A stretch of 64,000 nt of DNA, taken from positions 765,501 through 829,500 of the forward strand of contig NZ_CP084737.1 of the NCBI RefSeq assembly GCF_024730665.1, in the 5' to 3' direction. This DNA comes from Coxiella-like endosymbiont. Lineage in GTDB: Bacteria > Pseudomonadota > Gammaproteobacteria > Coxiellales > Coxiellaceae. The first letter of the stretch is position 1. Each line of letters starts with the position of its first letter. Below, piece by piece: positions 45,659 through 60,162 of this stretch. A model generated the notes under the pieces. The model made no database searches. It worked only from the letters and a program-made list of their open reading frames with translations, and was not told the DNA's origin. The translations under genes were made by a program, and so were the position numbers.

Positions 45659-47808
45659 TTTTCGAATAGGCTATCGATCAGGAACAGTAATTTTAACATC
45701 GTTTTGAGTTAAGTGCTATGGGCTAATCTGAATCCCAAACATGAGTCTGACACGTTTTATTTGTCAGATTTTTTATTATTCAATCTTCCTAAATCATCTT
45801 GAGTTTTTTTGTTTCGATGCACCACCCGGTTGTATATCTACTTTCTACTTACGATATTGATTATCGTTCTGATGATGTTCTATAATAACTTTATGTAATG
45901 GCTAATTTCCCACTGATATCATAAAAAACAAAGAACATTTAAAGCAAATTAAGATGATCTAATAAGAAGGGAGCGTTTGTGGTATTGTTTTTCCGGTTAG
46001 TGGGCTGGTTAGAGTAAGAGTAGCTGGCTGAGGATTAAGAATTATAACGAAGCAAAGTCTGATTAAAGTCCGAAAAGTGATTTATGTGTTGCCGTTGGAT
46101 TCTCTTGCATGGAGCTTTACAACTTGATTACTAAAAGTTTCTTTATCAAAAGTATTAAATCAAATCCGTTGGTACTTCATCTTTATAGTAAGTACAAGTG
46201 ACTATAAAGCAGTGCTTTTTAAAAATGTTGAAAATTAGCACTACTATTAAAAGATAGGTTATACGCAGAAGTTATTTCAAAAATATTTGTGGGTTTCAGT
46301 TATGGTCATCAGGATGAAGATTGAGAAATTAAGTTGCTTCGCGGGGTTTGTTAAGACTTTGGTCAATCTGTGCAGTTTTGAATGATAACTCTCTACAAAA
46401 AAACAGAAGATGAACGTCTAATTTCGGTTGCTTGATTAATTATTGATGAGGGATAATCAAACGGTTTTTCGGTGAGAAAATTTCTCAAAAGTCGGTCATA
46501 GATTAATAAGAAATAAAGCTAGAAAGAATTAGTTTTACTGAATATACTGCATTTATGAAATGGTTTGTTATAAAATACTTATCTTCCTAATAAAATAATT
46601 TTAGTAAATAACAATTGCTTTTATGTTATCGAGCAGTTCATTGATAAACAGTTTTATTTGCCGATAAGTTGCTAACCACGGGTCATCTAAAGCTTAAAGA
46701 TCGAGGAAAAATGGGAAAGAGCTCCAGAATATACAGCGAATTTATGTTAATTATACCGGAGATCCTCGATATAAAGGGGTTGGATGATGTTTAAGTGGCA
46801 ATCACCAATTGGGGAGTTGCAGTTTCCCTACGTTCAGATTCGTTTATCAAACAAATAGTATTACTAATTATTAACGCCGATAAAAACAAAACGATGCATA
46901 TACACTTAAATGCTCTTCTTCCAAAGAACAATGAAATAACGCCTGCTTCATCAACGCAAAGTCGGGTTGAGTGAATTAATATGAATAGCATTTATAGAAT
47001 CTAAAAATACATGTTACAAATTGTCGGGATTGCTATTAGCAGGATATGCAACGATTATATCGAGTAAGTGGAATGTTAATGCGTTTTTATGGTGTCGTGA
47101 GTGCTTTTATTGCTTTGTTAGAAGTGTTGAATTTAAGTAAAGTAAGTTATAGATTGAGATAGTAGGCTGTACTTAGTGGTACCGTCCTAACATTTACTCA
47201 ATACTTGAAAATTTTTCAAGAATAAGTAAAAACCTGCCGAAAACGTAATCAACGATGTCGGTTATGGTTACTGGCTGTATCAAACTAATCCCACAAAATC
47301 ATGCACAAAAGCCGAACAAGGCACCCTCCTTTTAAAGTAGGAATAATGCGGTAATTTAAAGTCAATGAGAAATAAATCGTGCGTTTTAGTAAGAGGAGGA
47401 ATAGCTCTCCTGGTTGGCTGTTGTAAACAGTCTCATAATGTCTCGTAATGATAATGCTGGGTTAAGATTTCGGTGGTCATCTACGTTAACGGTTCATTGG
47501 CGTGCGATACCAACTCGTTGGATCTCCGCTTCACAAAACAGAAAGATACAGATTCTTCTTTTACAGAAATCTGACTTTATCCAGATGGTTAATTACCTTG
47601 TGTTCATAATCCTGAGATAGCTAGTGGGGGAAGATATTATTGAAAAAAGTATACGATAATAGAAAAATTATGGGTTTTAAAAAATTATATCTAAACAATT
47701 TCAGTAAGGTCATTTTTCAAGTACAGGAGTAATCAATTAAAATGCTATTTTTTCCTTTTTTAATGTAAATGTAGTGCTATCCAGCATTTGGGTCACTAAG
47801 GTAATATT
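45659..47808. other. 2.15-kb spacer between rpoH and ftsY; ftsE/ftsX not found
   Basis: In many gammaproteobacteria ftsE and ftsX lie between ftsY and rpoH. I see no ABC-ATPase motif on either strand here. A short coding-like plus stretch at about 47050-47160 (QRLYRVSGMLMRFYGVVSAF) and small ORFs at 46791-46991 (minus) and 47414-47620 (plus) are unrecognised. The stretch is probably mostly decayed sequence plus the rpoH promoter near 45660-45760. Confidence 0.45.
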
Positions 47809-48812
47809 TTAAAATCGGTAAAACAAATCACGGGTTTTTATTTCCAATAGGACAGTGATAAATTCCTCAGCATCAAAAGTTATTAAATCATCAATTTGTT
47901 CACCAACACAGACAAATCGAATAGGTAATTGTATTTTTTTGCGATACCAAAAATAACCCCGCCTTTAGCGGTGCCATCTAATTTTGTAAGAGAAATACCG
48001 TTTAAACCAATATATTCATTAAATTGTTCTACTTGATTGATTGCATTTTGCCCAGTCCCTGCATCAATTATTAGTAAAGTTTCATGTGGTGCCTCAGGAT
48101 TTACTTTCTTCATAACGTGTTTTATTTTTTTTAACTCTTCCATGAGATAAGATTTGGTATGAAGGCGACCTGCTGTATCTACAATTAAAATATCATAATT
48201 TCTTGCCATTGCTGCTTTCATTGCATCATAAATTACAGAGGCGCTATCCGCGCCAGGTTGCTGTGCGATAACCGGTACCTGATTGCGTTCACCCCAAGTT
48301 TGTAATTGCTCGATAGCTGCTGCTCGGAATGTATCTCCGGCAGCTAGCATGACACGTTTATTTTGTAATTGATAAAAATGAGCCAATTTGGCAACGGTGG
48401 TTGTTTTTCCAACACCGTTAACTCCTACTATTAAGATGACAAACGGCGATTGATTAATATTGAGTGGATATTGACAGGGTTCTAGGATAGCTAGCAGTTC
48501 CGTTCTTAAAGCACTCATTAAAGCAGTTGGATCGGAAAGAGATTTTCGAGCGACTTGATGTGATAATTTTTTAAGGATAGACTGACTTGCTTTCATACCT
48601 ACATCGGCGGTTAAAAGAATCATTTCCAGTTTATCTAATAAGTCGACATCGATGGTTTTTTTACCAAGAATTAGATGGCTGAGGGCATCAGTGAGCCGAT
48701 TTCGAGTTCGCTGCAAGCCCTTGTTGAGACGAAAAAACCATTTTTTTTTCAGTTTTGAAGATTTGACATCGTCTTCTGCAGACTGACACTTAGATTTTGA
48801 AAAACCAAACAT
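47809..48812 (-). pseudogene. ftsY: signal recognition particle receptor FtsY, C-terminal frameshift
   Basis: SRP receptor GTPase for co-translational membrane targeting. I chose ATG 48812 (MFGFSKSKCQSAEDD), with AGGAA six bases upstream. NG-domain motifs: G1 GVNGVGKTTTVAKLAH, DTFRAAAIEQLQTWGER, G3 DTAGRLHTKSYLMEEL, G4 TKLDGTAKGG. At an A7 run (plus T7, 47934-47940) after IAKK the frame shifts. The other frame supplies IQLPIRFVCVGEQIDDL (with the family's GEQ-x-DDL) and ends at 47809. One base restored gives 334 residues. The acidic A domain is short, as in reduced genomes. Confidence 0.92.
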
Positions 48813-49954
48813 AGAAATTCCTGTCAAAAATACAACGACCAACCTTATGATCTTATCCTAACATCGTATGATGGGATTGAGTAGTATTTATATCATGGTA
48901 TACTATTTAATGGATTGGGGTACGGGAGATATGTCATTGAGTGGTACGTGCAGAGTAATGTAATTGCGGTGTTAGAACGCGAATACCTTACTGAAGACGA
49001 TTATTCAACTATTACTTTTTATTACGTGAGTACTGATTACATACGTATTTAGATATCTAACTTCCTTATCATGAGATATCATGAAAGATTAGTAAGGCCG
49101 TTAATTGCTGTTGTTAGCTTAACACGTTCTCTTTTCTATGTTATGCCGTTAGTGTCGTTAGTGCATTCCTTGCTAACTGAAGGAAGGTACGCACGTAAGC
49201 TGGTTAAATTAAAATTGAGTTTGATTAGATAGACTCAATATGGTAGCAATGTGATGAGATGGTATGGCAGAATTTGCGTAACTTAATCAGAGTGATTTTT
49301 AAAATCTACAGTTTTAACTACACTGAATTTTTGATGGTCTCCATCTAATCGGGTAACATAGTTACCTTATAATAACTTATAATAAACAGTCAATCATAAT
49401 CCTTTTTTAATAATTTTTGTTAAATATTAACCCTTATGGGCATTGACCTGAGAGAAGTTGTTAAATGCTGCGTGCCAGAAAAATGAAGTAAGTACGTTTC
49501 GACATGCTCTCTATATAGTAAAAAATTCAGAAGTTGTAATGCTGGGTTTTTAATCTGTGACCGAGAGCAGCAACTGCTGCTGAAGAGGCCGCGGGATTCT
49601 TGCTGGATGGGAAGGTAGTACCGCAATGATTAAGAACTAAAATATGGGACACTTCTTATTTTAGCCAAGTAAAAGATACTATCGTAATTGGATAGGTGGT
49701 TGGCATTACTCCTAATAATATCGATTATCTTTCTCTTATTGTGGGGAATTGAACATTAGGTCGTATTACCTCGATCTTCTCTATTTTTGAGCAGGTGAAA
49801 AATTAACTTAAGTTAGCTTATACACCTACAGTAGTTTTCCCACGAAAATGGCGCCCCTATTTTCCTTACAAAATCAGACTCGAAAGGAAGCATATGAAGC
49901 ATTAGATCTGCTAAAATGGTCTGCATATTGTGCGGAGAAGTAGGATTGCTATTT
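48813..49954. other. 1.1-kb divergent spacer ftsY / rsmD
   Basis: A few plus-strand coding-like stretches occur: one at about 48913-49050 reads GLGYGRYVIEWYVQSNVIAV; one at about 49844-49943 starts at an ATG and reads MAPLFSLQNQTRKEAYEALD. They are too short to identify. A perfect 10-base tandem duplication (CTTATAATAA) lies at 49366-49385. A 68-codon minus ORF at 49420-49626 looks like chance. Confidence 0.35.
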
Positions 49955-50525
49955 ATGTCTAAACGATTACGGGGAAAGTCCGTATCATCAGCGGAAAATG
50001 GCGTAGCCGAAATGTCATTTTTCCTGAGGTTCCTGACTTGCGCCCAACGGCTAGTCGTATTCGTGAAACCATCTTTAATTGGTTACTGACTTATATTGTA
50101 GGCGCAAATTGTTTGGACTTGTTTGCGGGTAGCGGTGCTTTAGGATTTGAGGCGTTGTCACGTGGTGCGGCTCATGTCACCTTTATTGATCGTTCCAATA
50201 AAGTCATCAATGCATTAAAAAAAATGCAGCTATTTTAGAGGCTACCAATGTCGAGTTTATTCATGCTGAATTCCCATCTGATGTCCCTTTATTAAAGAAT
50301 ATTCCTTTCGACATCATCTTCCTTGATCCCCCTTTTCGTCAAGGTCTTATTGGAAAAGTAGGAGAGTGGTTAGAAAGAATGCAGATAATGTCTGAGAAGG
50401 CTCTCATTTATATAGAAGTTGAGAAAGACTTGAAGTCTTTGTCTGTACCTGAAAATTGGAAATCTTATCGAGAAAAAGAAACAGGGAGTCTATCTTATAG
50501 CTTATTTTTACGCTATTTATCATAG
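49955..50525 (+). pseudogene. rsmD: 16S rRNA (guanine-966-N2)-methyltransferase RsmD, two frameshifts
   Basis: Methylates G966 of 16S rRNA. It starts at ATG 49955 (MSKRLRGK) and shifts at G4A3 (49971-49977) into the frame VRIISGKWRSRNVIFPEV, then LRPTASRIRETIFNWL, the SAM motif CLDLFAGSGALGFEALSRGA, and NALKK. An A8 run (50217-50224) shifts it again into NAAILEATNVEFIHAEFPSD, the catalytic DIIFLDPPFR and SYSLFLRYLS-stop at 50525. Two bases restored give 190 residues (E. coli 198). It is divergent from ftsY, a common arrangement. Confidence 0.9.
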
Positions 50526-51404
50526 TTCGTTATAGATTTGTTTCTGGATAAAAATAAAAATTTACAAATTTCATTACTTCCTTTTTAGGAGAGATATAAG
50601 ACTTCATGATCATTCTTTAATAGCCCTACTAAACTCCTCAGAATAAATGCTCCATTGTTGTATTCTGATAAAAAAAGAAAATAGTACCTTACTAAAGAGT
50701 GCAATAAGTATCCAATTTACGGTTACTCGTTTTTAAGCACTAGATTCGGGCCTTAAAGAAAGAAAAAATTTCGACTTCATTTTTCAGAGAAAGGATCGTT
50801 AGATAATTGTCGTGAGAGGCGAACACTATTAGAGGAGAACGATTAGAACAATTTTTGTTTTTTACGCGGAGATGTAATGATTATATTATCAGCGCATAAT
50901 AAGTTTTTACCACCTCTATTCGTAGTTTTTTCACGATTTTCAAAAAGCTGATTCAAAGAACATGCCTATTGAAGCACTTGATTAGCGATATTTTTGCAAA
51001 CGTTGCCTTTTATGATCCTCGAATATTGTCGGACCTTATGTAAGTATAAAACTGGTTGAACTAGTTGATAATTAAAATTATTTAAAGCCCCTGGTGTTAA
51101 GGTCGTTCAGATTTTTATATGAGGAATGCGTGAATTACACTCCACGATATACCCATGATTCGCCCGCACATGATTGTAGTTTTTCTTTAATTAATATAAA
51201 GGATTTCAGCGTAAATTAACCATTAGGTAAATATTTTAGATGTGCACCCCCACCTTATTTCAGTTTTTCAACCCACAGTGACGGTAAAAATTTATGATTT
51301 TGATTGATTCTGAATCTCAGTATCAATTGTCCTGAACTGATTATGAATCAAGAAGTCAGAAAGCCAAACATAAAATTTAAAAGATTAACGAATTATTAGC
51401 TGCG
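50526..51404. other. 0.9-kb spacer between convergent rsmD and gyrB
   Basis: AT-rich, full of stops in all frames. I see no ORF, RNA gene or clear terminator hairpin. Confidence 0.45.
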
Positions 51405-53823
<2,419 letters not shown>

Positions 53824-53894
53824 GCTTATTATCACTCCGTGTTAGAGATTCTCGGAAAATGGGTTATGGATCTAAGTTTCATTTGGGCGTTTTC

Positions 53895-53900
53895 ATTATA
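53895..53900 (-). promoter_or_regulatory. extended -10 element upstream of gyrB
   Basis: On the minus strand TGATATAAT (TG-n-TATAAT) lies about 72 bases before the gyrB GTG, in the 206-base recF-gyrB spacer. There is no strong -35, as expected for extended -10 promoters. It suggests gyrB has its own promoter and is not only read through from dnaA-dnaN-recF. Confidence 0.45.
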
Positions 53901-54042
53901 TCATAGTTAAATGCATTCACCAGGCCTTTTTGTGCTGCATATGTGTATAACTAATTGAATATGTTTTAAAATTAATTTTTAGCTTTTTAATATTTCAGAT
54001 TCATCGAAATAAACTTCAACAACGTTGAAGGTGTTGGCGCAT

Positions 54043-55118
54043 TCAACTTATTGAAATTGAACCATGTTGCACATGGAACATTAAGGTGTTGTGGGGCATT
54101 TCTAAGTCGAGGGGATTAATTCCTGTAATAAACACTTGTGATTCTAATTTTGTCAATAAATTGACGACACATTTGCGTTTATTAATATCTAGCTCTGCAG
54201 TTAAATCATCTATTAAATAAATAGGACTGACTAAAGTCTTTTCTTTAAGAAGAAGACCTTGCGTAATATGAAGAGCATAAGTAAATAATTTTTGTTGTCC
54301 CTGGGATAGAATATCTTGAGCGGGCAGAGTTCGGATAGAAAAGCGAAAATCAGCACGCTGTGGACCTATTTGAGTATAACCCCGTTGTAGATCTAGCTTT
54401 AAATGAGCAGAAAGGAGCTCGGCAATGGTTTTGCCTTCGCTCCAGCCGCGATAATAATACGGAATCAAAGCATATTCAGGTAAGAAATGTTGGAGAATTT
54501 CCTGAAAAATAGTGTTGAATTCTAATGTGATTTTTTTCCGTAGTTTGTCGATGTGTTCAGCATCTTGAGCTAATGCTTCATCCCAGTAAGTGATTTCCTT
54601 TAATGGTAATTGTGCTTTAAGTGCTGCATTACGTTGTTTTAAAATTCGCTGAATGCGTTTCCAGGCAGGAAAAAAGTGGATTCTACATGGAATAATATCC
54701 AGTCAAGAAATTGACGTCGAACCTTTGGTCCGTCTGATAAAAATTGATAGCCCATAGAGCTTAAAAGGCATAGTGGCAATCGCTTTGCCAGAAGTGACCA
54801 ATTAGAAATCACCTCATAATCCATTTTTAAACGCCGATCTCCCCGCTTGCGGCATTCTACTCCGAGAGGAATGGACCACTGTTTGCCTTCATTAATCGTA
54901 AGAAAGACTGCAAAGCCATCAGTAGAATCTCGGATTAAACGTTGTGGTAAATGGGTACGAAATGAGCGCCCTACACCTAGATAATAAATCGCTTCAAGCA
55001 AACTGGTTTTTCCAGCTCCGTTTTGACCGAAGAAAATATTAAAGCGCGAAGCGAGAGTGATATCAACTGCAGCTAAATTTCGAAATTGATCGATTTTTAT
55101 TGAAGTAATACGTGGCAT
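54043..55118 (-). pseudogene. recF: DNA replication and repair protein RecF, one frameshift
   Basis: SMC-like ATPase that loads RecA at gaps. I chose ATG 55118 ([15 protein letters not shown]), four bases after the dnaN stop. Walker A is [19 protein letters not shown]. After VESTFF the frame is lost at T6 (plus A6, 54670-54675). The other frame reads [20 protein letters not shown], then runs to the signature [16 protein letters not shown] and Walker [13 protein letters not shown], ending at 54043. One base restored gives 358 residues (E. coli 357). Confidence 0.92.
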
Positions 55119-55122
55119 TCCA

Positions 55123-56232
55123 TTACAAACGCATTGGCATAACAACAAAGGCACTACCAGTTTGATTTTCTGCTTCTTGAATTAAGATACTACTGTCTGG
55201 GTTAGAAAAGGTCAATATTATATTGCCTGAAGAAATAGTATTTAAGATATCTAATATATAATTCACATTAAACCCTATATTCAAGTCTTCCTCAACATAA
55301 TTAATTTTCACTTCCTCTTCTGCTGCTTCTTGTTCGGGATTAGTCGCCAGAATACGCAGTAAACCCTGTCGAAGTTCAAAGCGAACGCTTTTAAATTTTT
55401 CATTACAAAGAATAGCTGTTCTAATAAGTGCTTGTTTTAAAACATAATTATCAATAAGGATTTGCTTGTCACCGCCTTTTGGAATAACTTGCTCGCAATC
55501 TGGGAATCGGCCCTCAATGAGTTTTGAGGTGCAAATAAAATCTTCCGTAGAAACACAAATGTGATTATTCCCAATTCTAACTATTGCAGGAGTATCATTA
55601 TCTTCAAGCAAGCGCAATAACTCAATTACACCCTTACGGGGTATAATAATTTGTAGGTGATGTTCAATGTTAGTTTCGATATCTAACACGTTAGCTGAAA
55701 GTCGGTGACCATCGGTAGCAATAGCACGTAATTGGGTGGGATAAGTTTCAAGTAACAAGCCATTTAAATAATAACGAACATCGTGTTGGGCCATAGCAAA
55801 AGCTGTTCGTTGTAATAAGCGACGGAATTGACGTTGAGAAATCATCAATTGCAAATGTATCTCTCGTCTTTCTAGACTCGGGAAATCTTCTGCTGGTAAA
55901 GTGGAGAGCGTAAATCTACTAAGCCCTGAACGAAGGATAATTTTTTCTTTATCACGATACAATTCGATTGGCGCATTTTCAGGAAGAGCGCGACAAATAT
56001 CCATCAATTTGCGTCCTGGAAGGGTCAATTTGAGTAGGTCTGTTTCATTTTTATCTAGCTGTATTTGCCCGACCAGCTCTACTTCGAGATCAGTACCCGT
56101 AATTGAAAGCCGATTTTTTTCTATGGAAAGCAAAACATTTGAAAGAACCCGCAAAGTCTGCTTACGTTCCACGACACTGATGACTAATTGTAAGGGCCTC
56201 AATAACGTTTCACGGATCAGATTGAGTTTCAT
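55123..56232 (-). CDS. dnaN: DNA polymerase III beta sliding clamp
   Basis: Ring-shaped processivity clamp, 369 residues (E. coli 366). It begins [20 protein letters not shown] with AAGGAA six bases upstream. It has the three repeated clamp folds and the segments [33 protein letters not shown] with DGHRLS, and the conserved C-terminal end VVMPMRL. Between dnaA and recF. Intact, unlike its three neighbours. Confidence 0.95.
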   Translation of the reverse strand: MKLNLIRETLLRPLQLVISVVERKQTLRVLSNVLLSIEKNRLSITGTDLEVELVGQIQLDKNETDLLKLTLPGRKLMDICRALPENAPIELYRDKEKIILRSGLSRFTLSTLPAEDFPSLERREIHLQLMISQRQFRRLLQRTAFAMAQHDVRYYLNGLLLETYPTQLRAIATDGHRLSANVLDIETNIEHHLQIIIPRKGVIELLRLLEDNDTPAIVRIGNNHICVSTEDFICTSKLIEGRFPDCEQVIPKGGDKQILIDNYVLKQALIRTAILCNEKFKSVRFELRQGLLRILATNPEQEAAEEEVKINYVEEDLNIGFNVNYILDILNTISSGNIILTFSNPDSSILIQEAENQTGSAFVVMPMRL

Positions 56233-56264
56233 TGGTATTCCTTGATTTTAAGTCAATTCCAGTT

Positions 56265-57610
56265 TTAACCAGATAAAATACGCACTAGATTTTTATAATC
56301 TTTCAAAATATCGAGCGATGTGATAAGCACCTTGACTTTGCGGCAAGCATGCAGTACGGTGGTATGGTCTCTACCACCGAAGGCATCACCAATTTCAGGA
56401 AGACTATGATTGGTGAGCTCTTTAGACAGAGCCATGGCAATCTGGCGAGGTCGTGCGATCGAACGGTTGCGCCGTTTAGTTAATAAGTCAGATACTTTAA
56501 TCTTATAATACTCAGCTACTATTTTTTGGATATTTTCAATAGTAACTAATCGTGCTTGAAGTGTGAGTAAGTCTTTCAGTGCATTTTTTGTAAACTCAAC
56601 GGTTATCATCTGCCCCATAAAGTGAGCATTAGCAATCACCCGCTTTAGAGCACCTTCTAGCTCTCGTACATTAGATTGAATGTGTTTAGCAATAAAGAAA
56701 GCGACTTCGTGAGGAAGATGTACTTTGAGTTGATCTGCTTTTGCCATTAAAATGGCAACACGTGTCTCTAGCTCTGGCGGTTCAATAGCTACCGTCAGTC
56801 CCCAGCCAAAGCGAGATTGCAAACGCTCTTCTAGACCATTAATTTCTCTTGGGTAACGGTCACAAGTTAAAATAATCTGCTGTTGACCGTCTAATAACGC
56901 ATTAAAGGTATGGAAAAACTCTTCTTGAGAGCGATCTTTGCCTGCAAAAAATTGAATATCATCGATGAGTAATGCATTGACGGATCGATAAAAAAGTTTA
57001 AATTCATTCATTGTATTATGTTGCAACGCTTTAATCATATCAGCTACAAAACGTTCAGAATGTAAATACAGGACTTTCATACCAGGGCTTTTTGTAAAAT
57101 AGTATTGCCCACTGCATGTGTTAAATGAGTTTTTCCTAATCCTACTCCACCATAAATGAATAATGGATTGTAGGCTTGGCCTGGATTTTTTGCGACTTGA
57201 GTAGTCGCAGCGCGTGCTAACTGATTGGATTTCCCTTCTACAAATGTATCGAAGGTGAAGCTACTGTTTATATTGGTACGAGTATGTGTCACCACAGTTG
57301 CAGTAGTTGTTTTATCTACAATCGCGCCAGTCGTAATTTTATATTCAATTTCAGCGGATTTACTGCCTATTTGTAACTCTATTTTCGGCGGGATATCCGA
57401 TAATTCATCTAATAGTTCCTTAATTCTAGTCAGAAATCGTTCATTAATCCAATCCAGTACAAATCGATTAGGTGCGAGGAGTAACAATAGTCTATTTTTC
57501 TTGGATTCAATGGCGTGCAGAGGACGAATCCACGTATTATATTGCTGCGGTGGAATTTCATCGCGCAAATAGACAAGACATTGATCCCATAGTGATATTG
57601 ATGCTGACAT
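56265..57610 (-). pseudogene. dnaA: chromosomal replication initiator DnaA, one frameshift
   Basis: AAA+ initiator that opens oriC. From ATG 57610: domain I ([20 protein letters not shown] with TWIRPL), a linker, then [18 protein letters not shown] and Walker [20 protein letters not shown]. After TILQK the frame is lost at A5 (plus T5, 57089-57093). The other frame gives SPG and joins [19 protein letters not shown], with Walker [21 protein letters not shown], sensor 1 [19 protein letters not shown], and domain [21 protein letters not shown]. One base restored gives 448 residues (E. coli 467). Literal loss of dnaA is known only in a few extreme symbionts, so the break needs checking. Confidence 0.94.
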
Positions 57611-58776
57611 AGGATTTGTTAAACATAAAAACTGATATTATAGGTTGCGGAAGGTATTGTAACTTGCTGTGGATAACTTATCCAGAGCCAAAAACTTTTG
57701 CAAATTGCAAATTTTATCGTTATTTATGATTATCAGGGATAATAGGATCTTCTGTATCAAACATCGTCTAAAAATTGATTTTCTAATTTACTCTTCTGTA
57801 ATTTACTACAATGAATAACAGTAGAATTGTAGATAAATTACTTAGATAAAACAGCAAATTATATCAGGTTACAAAACAATTTTTAAAGGTAGGATGTATG
57901 CGTTTATATAGTGATGCTATTCAGAAAAGAATAATGATGCAGCATTTAATGGTTGATGAATAAAGTTTGTTTTATATTAATTTAATCGATTTAATATTTT
58001 TGTGTTTTATTAACATAGATGACAGAAAACGCCGATTCGTTATAAGCGAAATACGGGAATATTCTGATGAGTTGGTGAGGTCTACGCTACAATGGCATTC
58101 ACTATTCCTTGCAATGGGCTGGAGGAGATCGGTTTTTGGTGATCAGTCAGATAAAATTAGAAAACTTCATAGTAAGGTGTTTTTGGTAAGGTTTTAAATA
58201 TTCTAGATGTAACTTATAATCGATGAGGTGCATTTGGCAATGGAGTTTTCTTTTTTTGGTGAGATTGATCTTTTAGTTGATTGCATCTCTTAAGGTATTT
58301 CGATACAACAGAATAGATTGTGATCTTGATTCGTTTAAAAGCGGTGAGTGTTGATTTTGACACAAGATCCTTGATGTATTCTAGAAAGTATGTTTAGACA
58401 ATTTTAGGTATTTACGAACAGCATGCATTACCTGAATATAAGCCTAAAAAAGATTAAAAAAGCAGTAAAAACAGCTGTACAAACGTTCAGATAAAATCCG
58501 AAACTAAATACCGCAAAAGTAATTACTTAATTCTTAATTAAAAGTGCAGGGAGCGAATATTGCTCCTATGCACTCATGGCGCGTATGAAAAGTATGATTA
58601 ATCATAGACACCGTGCCCCTAGTTCTAAAATAAAGTAAAAAGATAGTGAAACTAATGCAGTATTTACACCCACGGCGGGTCCTCTACGCGGGACGTCCTT
58701 GTCAAAGTATCGCAGAGGCGTTGTTATTATTGAAATCGGCATCGAAAACGATGGCCAATCAGATTGGATAGCCAAA
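57611..58776. other. 1.2-kb spacer dnaA / pyrB, candidate origin region
   Basis: It holds the DnaA boxes near dnaA. A 76-codon plus ORF (57967-58197) is not recognisable. Near 58664-58790, a plus frame without a start reads FTPTAGPLRGTSLSKYRRG and continues for about 50 codons; it is GC-richer than the surroundings and resembles the island at 12.86 kb. A minus ORF covering 58602-58901 overlaps pyrB and is probably chance. Confidence 0.4.
57668..57686. promoter_or_regulatory. pair of DnaA boxes upstream of dnaA
   Basis: TGTGGATAA (57668-57676, an exact box in inverted orientation) is followed by TTATCCAGA (57678-57686, one mismatch), giving a near-palindromic pair 58 bases before the dnaA start. 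It fits autoregulation of dnaA or part of an origin; the DNA from 57690 to 57960 is AT-rich. Confidence 0.5.
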
Positions 58777-59730
58777 TTACTCGAGGTGTTCTTTGGACCT
58801 ATACTCAAAATCAGAAGATGAAAACAAATCCAGTACAGCCATCCGAATAGCCACACTATTATATGTTTGTTGAAGAATAACTGAATGCTTCCCATCAGCA
58901 ACTTCTGAGGTTATTTCAACTTCGCGATTGATAGGGCCAGGGTGCATGACAATAACATCCGGTTTTGCTAAAGCTAATTTTTCATGAGTCAAACAAAACA
59001 TCTGACGAAATGCAGTTAATTCTATTAAATTAGAATGGCGCTCTTTCTGCCAACGAAGGGCGATGATAACATCAGCATCAATGAGGCTTGAATCCAATTT
59101 ATGAAATATTTGAATATTATGGTCATGAATTGTTTCCGGCAGTAATTGCGGAGGAGCTGCTAAGCGAATTTCAGAGGTTTTCATCGTTAATAGTCCATCA
59201 ATCAATGAATTCGCAACGCGTGAATGATAAATATCGCCGATAATAGTGACACATAATTCATTCCAGCATGGTTTATGTTGTTTAATCGTCATTAAATCAA
59301 TGAGACCCTGAGTAGGATGTTGGTGATTACCATCTCCTGCATTAATAACAACACCTGAGGATAAATGTTCTGCTAACCAGGCGGGTTTGTCATTTTCGAA
59401 GTGACGGATGATAAAAAAATTAGTACCCATTGCTTGTAAATTCTTAACAGTATCTAGAGTCGTTTCGCCTTTATTCAGAGCAGAGATTTTAAGATCGACG
59501 CTCTGGACAATAGCGCCGAGTCGTTTTGCGGCAATTTCAAAAGAGTTGCGTGTACGCGTGCTGGTTTCAAAAAATAAAGTGGCGACAATTTTTCCGTTTA
59601 AAATGTCAAAAATAGTATTGTTTTTAACAGTGCTATTTAAAAAATAATCAGCTCGTTGCAAAATAGTTTCAACATGATCACGAGTAAGCGATTTTATGCT
59701 TAATAAATGAGCAGGGAGTTTCCTAATCAT
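58777..59730 (-). CDS. pyrB: aspartate carbamoyltransferase catalytic chain
   Basis: Joins carbamoyl phosphate and aspartate in pyrimidine synthesis. It has 317 residues. Carbamoyl-phosphate site: FFETSTRTRNSFEIAAKRLG; also GDGNHQHPTQGLIDLMTI and the aspartate-side VMHPGPINREVEI. The usual NRGVE reads NREVE here. The end is a short charged tail after VLDLFSS. The ATG 59730 lies inside the ruvX end (8-base overlap, once ruvX is read in its restored frame), so yqgE-ruvX-pyrB is one operon. No pyrC-like or regulatory chain follows. Intact. Confidence 0.94.
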   Translation of the reverse strand: MIRKLPAHLLSIKSLTRDHVETILQRADYFLNSTVKNNTIFDILNGKIVATLFFETSTRTRNSFEIAAKRLGAIVQSVDLKISALNKGETTLDTVKNLQAMGTNFFIIRHFENDKPAWLAEHLSSGVVINAGDGNHQHPTQGLIDLMTIKQHKPCWNELCVTIIGDIYHSRVANSLIDGLLTMKTSEIRLAAPPQLLPETIHDHNIQIFHKLDSSLIDADVIIALRWQKERHSNLIELTAFRQMFCLTHEKLALAKPDVIVMHPGPINREVEITSEVADGKHSVILQQTYNSVAIRMAVLDLFSSSDFEYRSKEHLE

Positions 59731-60162
59731 TTTCGTTATCGTTCTCTTTCAGCCATTGTTCTAAAATGAGTTTTGCAGCGTAGCTGTCAACATGTTCAGG
59801 AAGCTTAACATTTTTTTCTCTTTTCGCTCACGCCATTGTCTTTTGGCTTCAAGTGTAGTCAATCTTTCATCCACTGTGTACACAGGTAGCTGAAAATGGG
59901 AGCGTAATTTACGGGCAAATTTCCGGGCTGCAAAGGTGAAAGACTGTTCCGACCCATCCATATTATAGGGAATACCGACCACTAACGCGCGTGCATCCCA
60001 GATTCGAATCAGTGCTTCGATTTTTTCCCAGTGAGGAATACCATCATGAACATCCAATATATCTAGTGGGTTAGCGGAACATGTCAACGTTTGTCCTACG
60101 GCAAGACCAATATGTTTCATCCCGAAATCGAATCCCAATGCAGTTAAAACTGGTTTAGGCAT
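59723..60162 (-). pseudogene. ruvX: RuvX/YqgF, putative pre-16S rRNA nuclease, frameshifted
   Basis: RNase H-fold nuclease for 16S rRNA 5' maturation. From ATG 60162: ALGFDFGMKHIGLAVGQ with the first catalytic Asp, ALVVGIPYNMDGSEQSFT, and VYTVDERLTTLEAKRQ with the second acidic pair. An A7 run (plus T7, 59811-59817) shifts the frame. The other frame reads NVKLPEHVDSYAAKLILEQW, supplying the C-terminal catalytic-Asp region, and ends at 59723. One base restored gives 146 residues (E. coli 138). Overlaps yqgE by 8 bases. Confidence 0.9.

Noticed and set aside
58602-58901. 99-codon minus ORF with hydrophobic ends
   Set aside because: It overlaps the 3' end of pyrB in another frame and has no start context; the pyrB frame is clearly the real one there.
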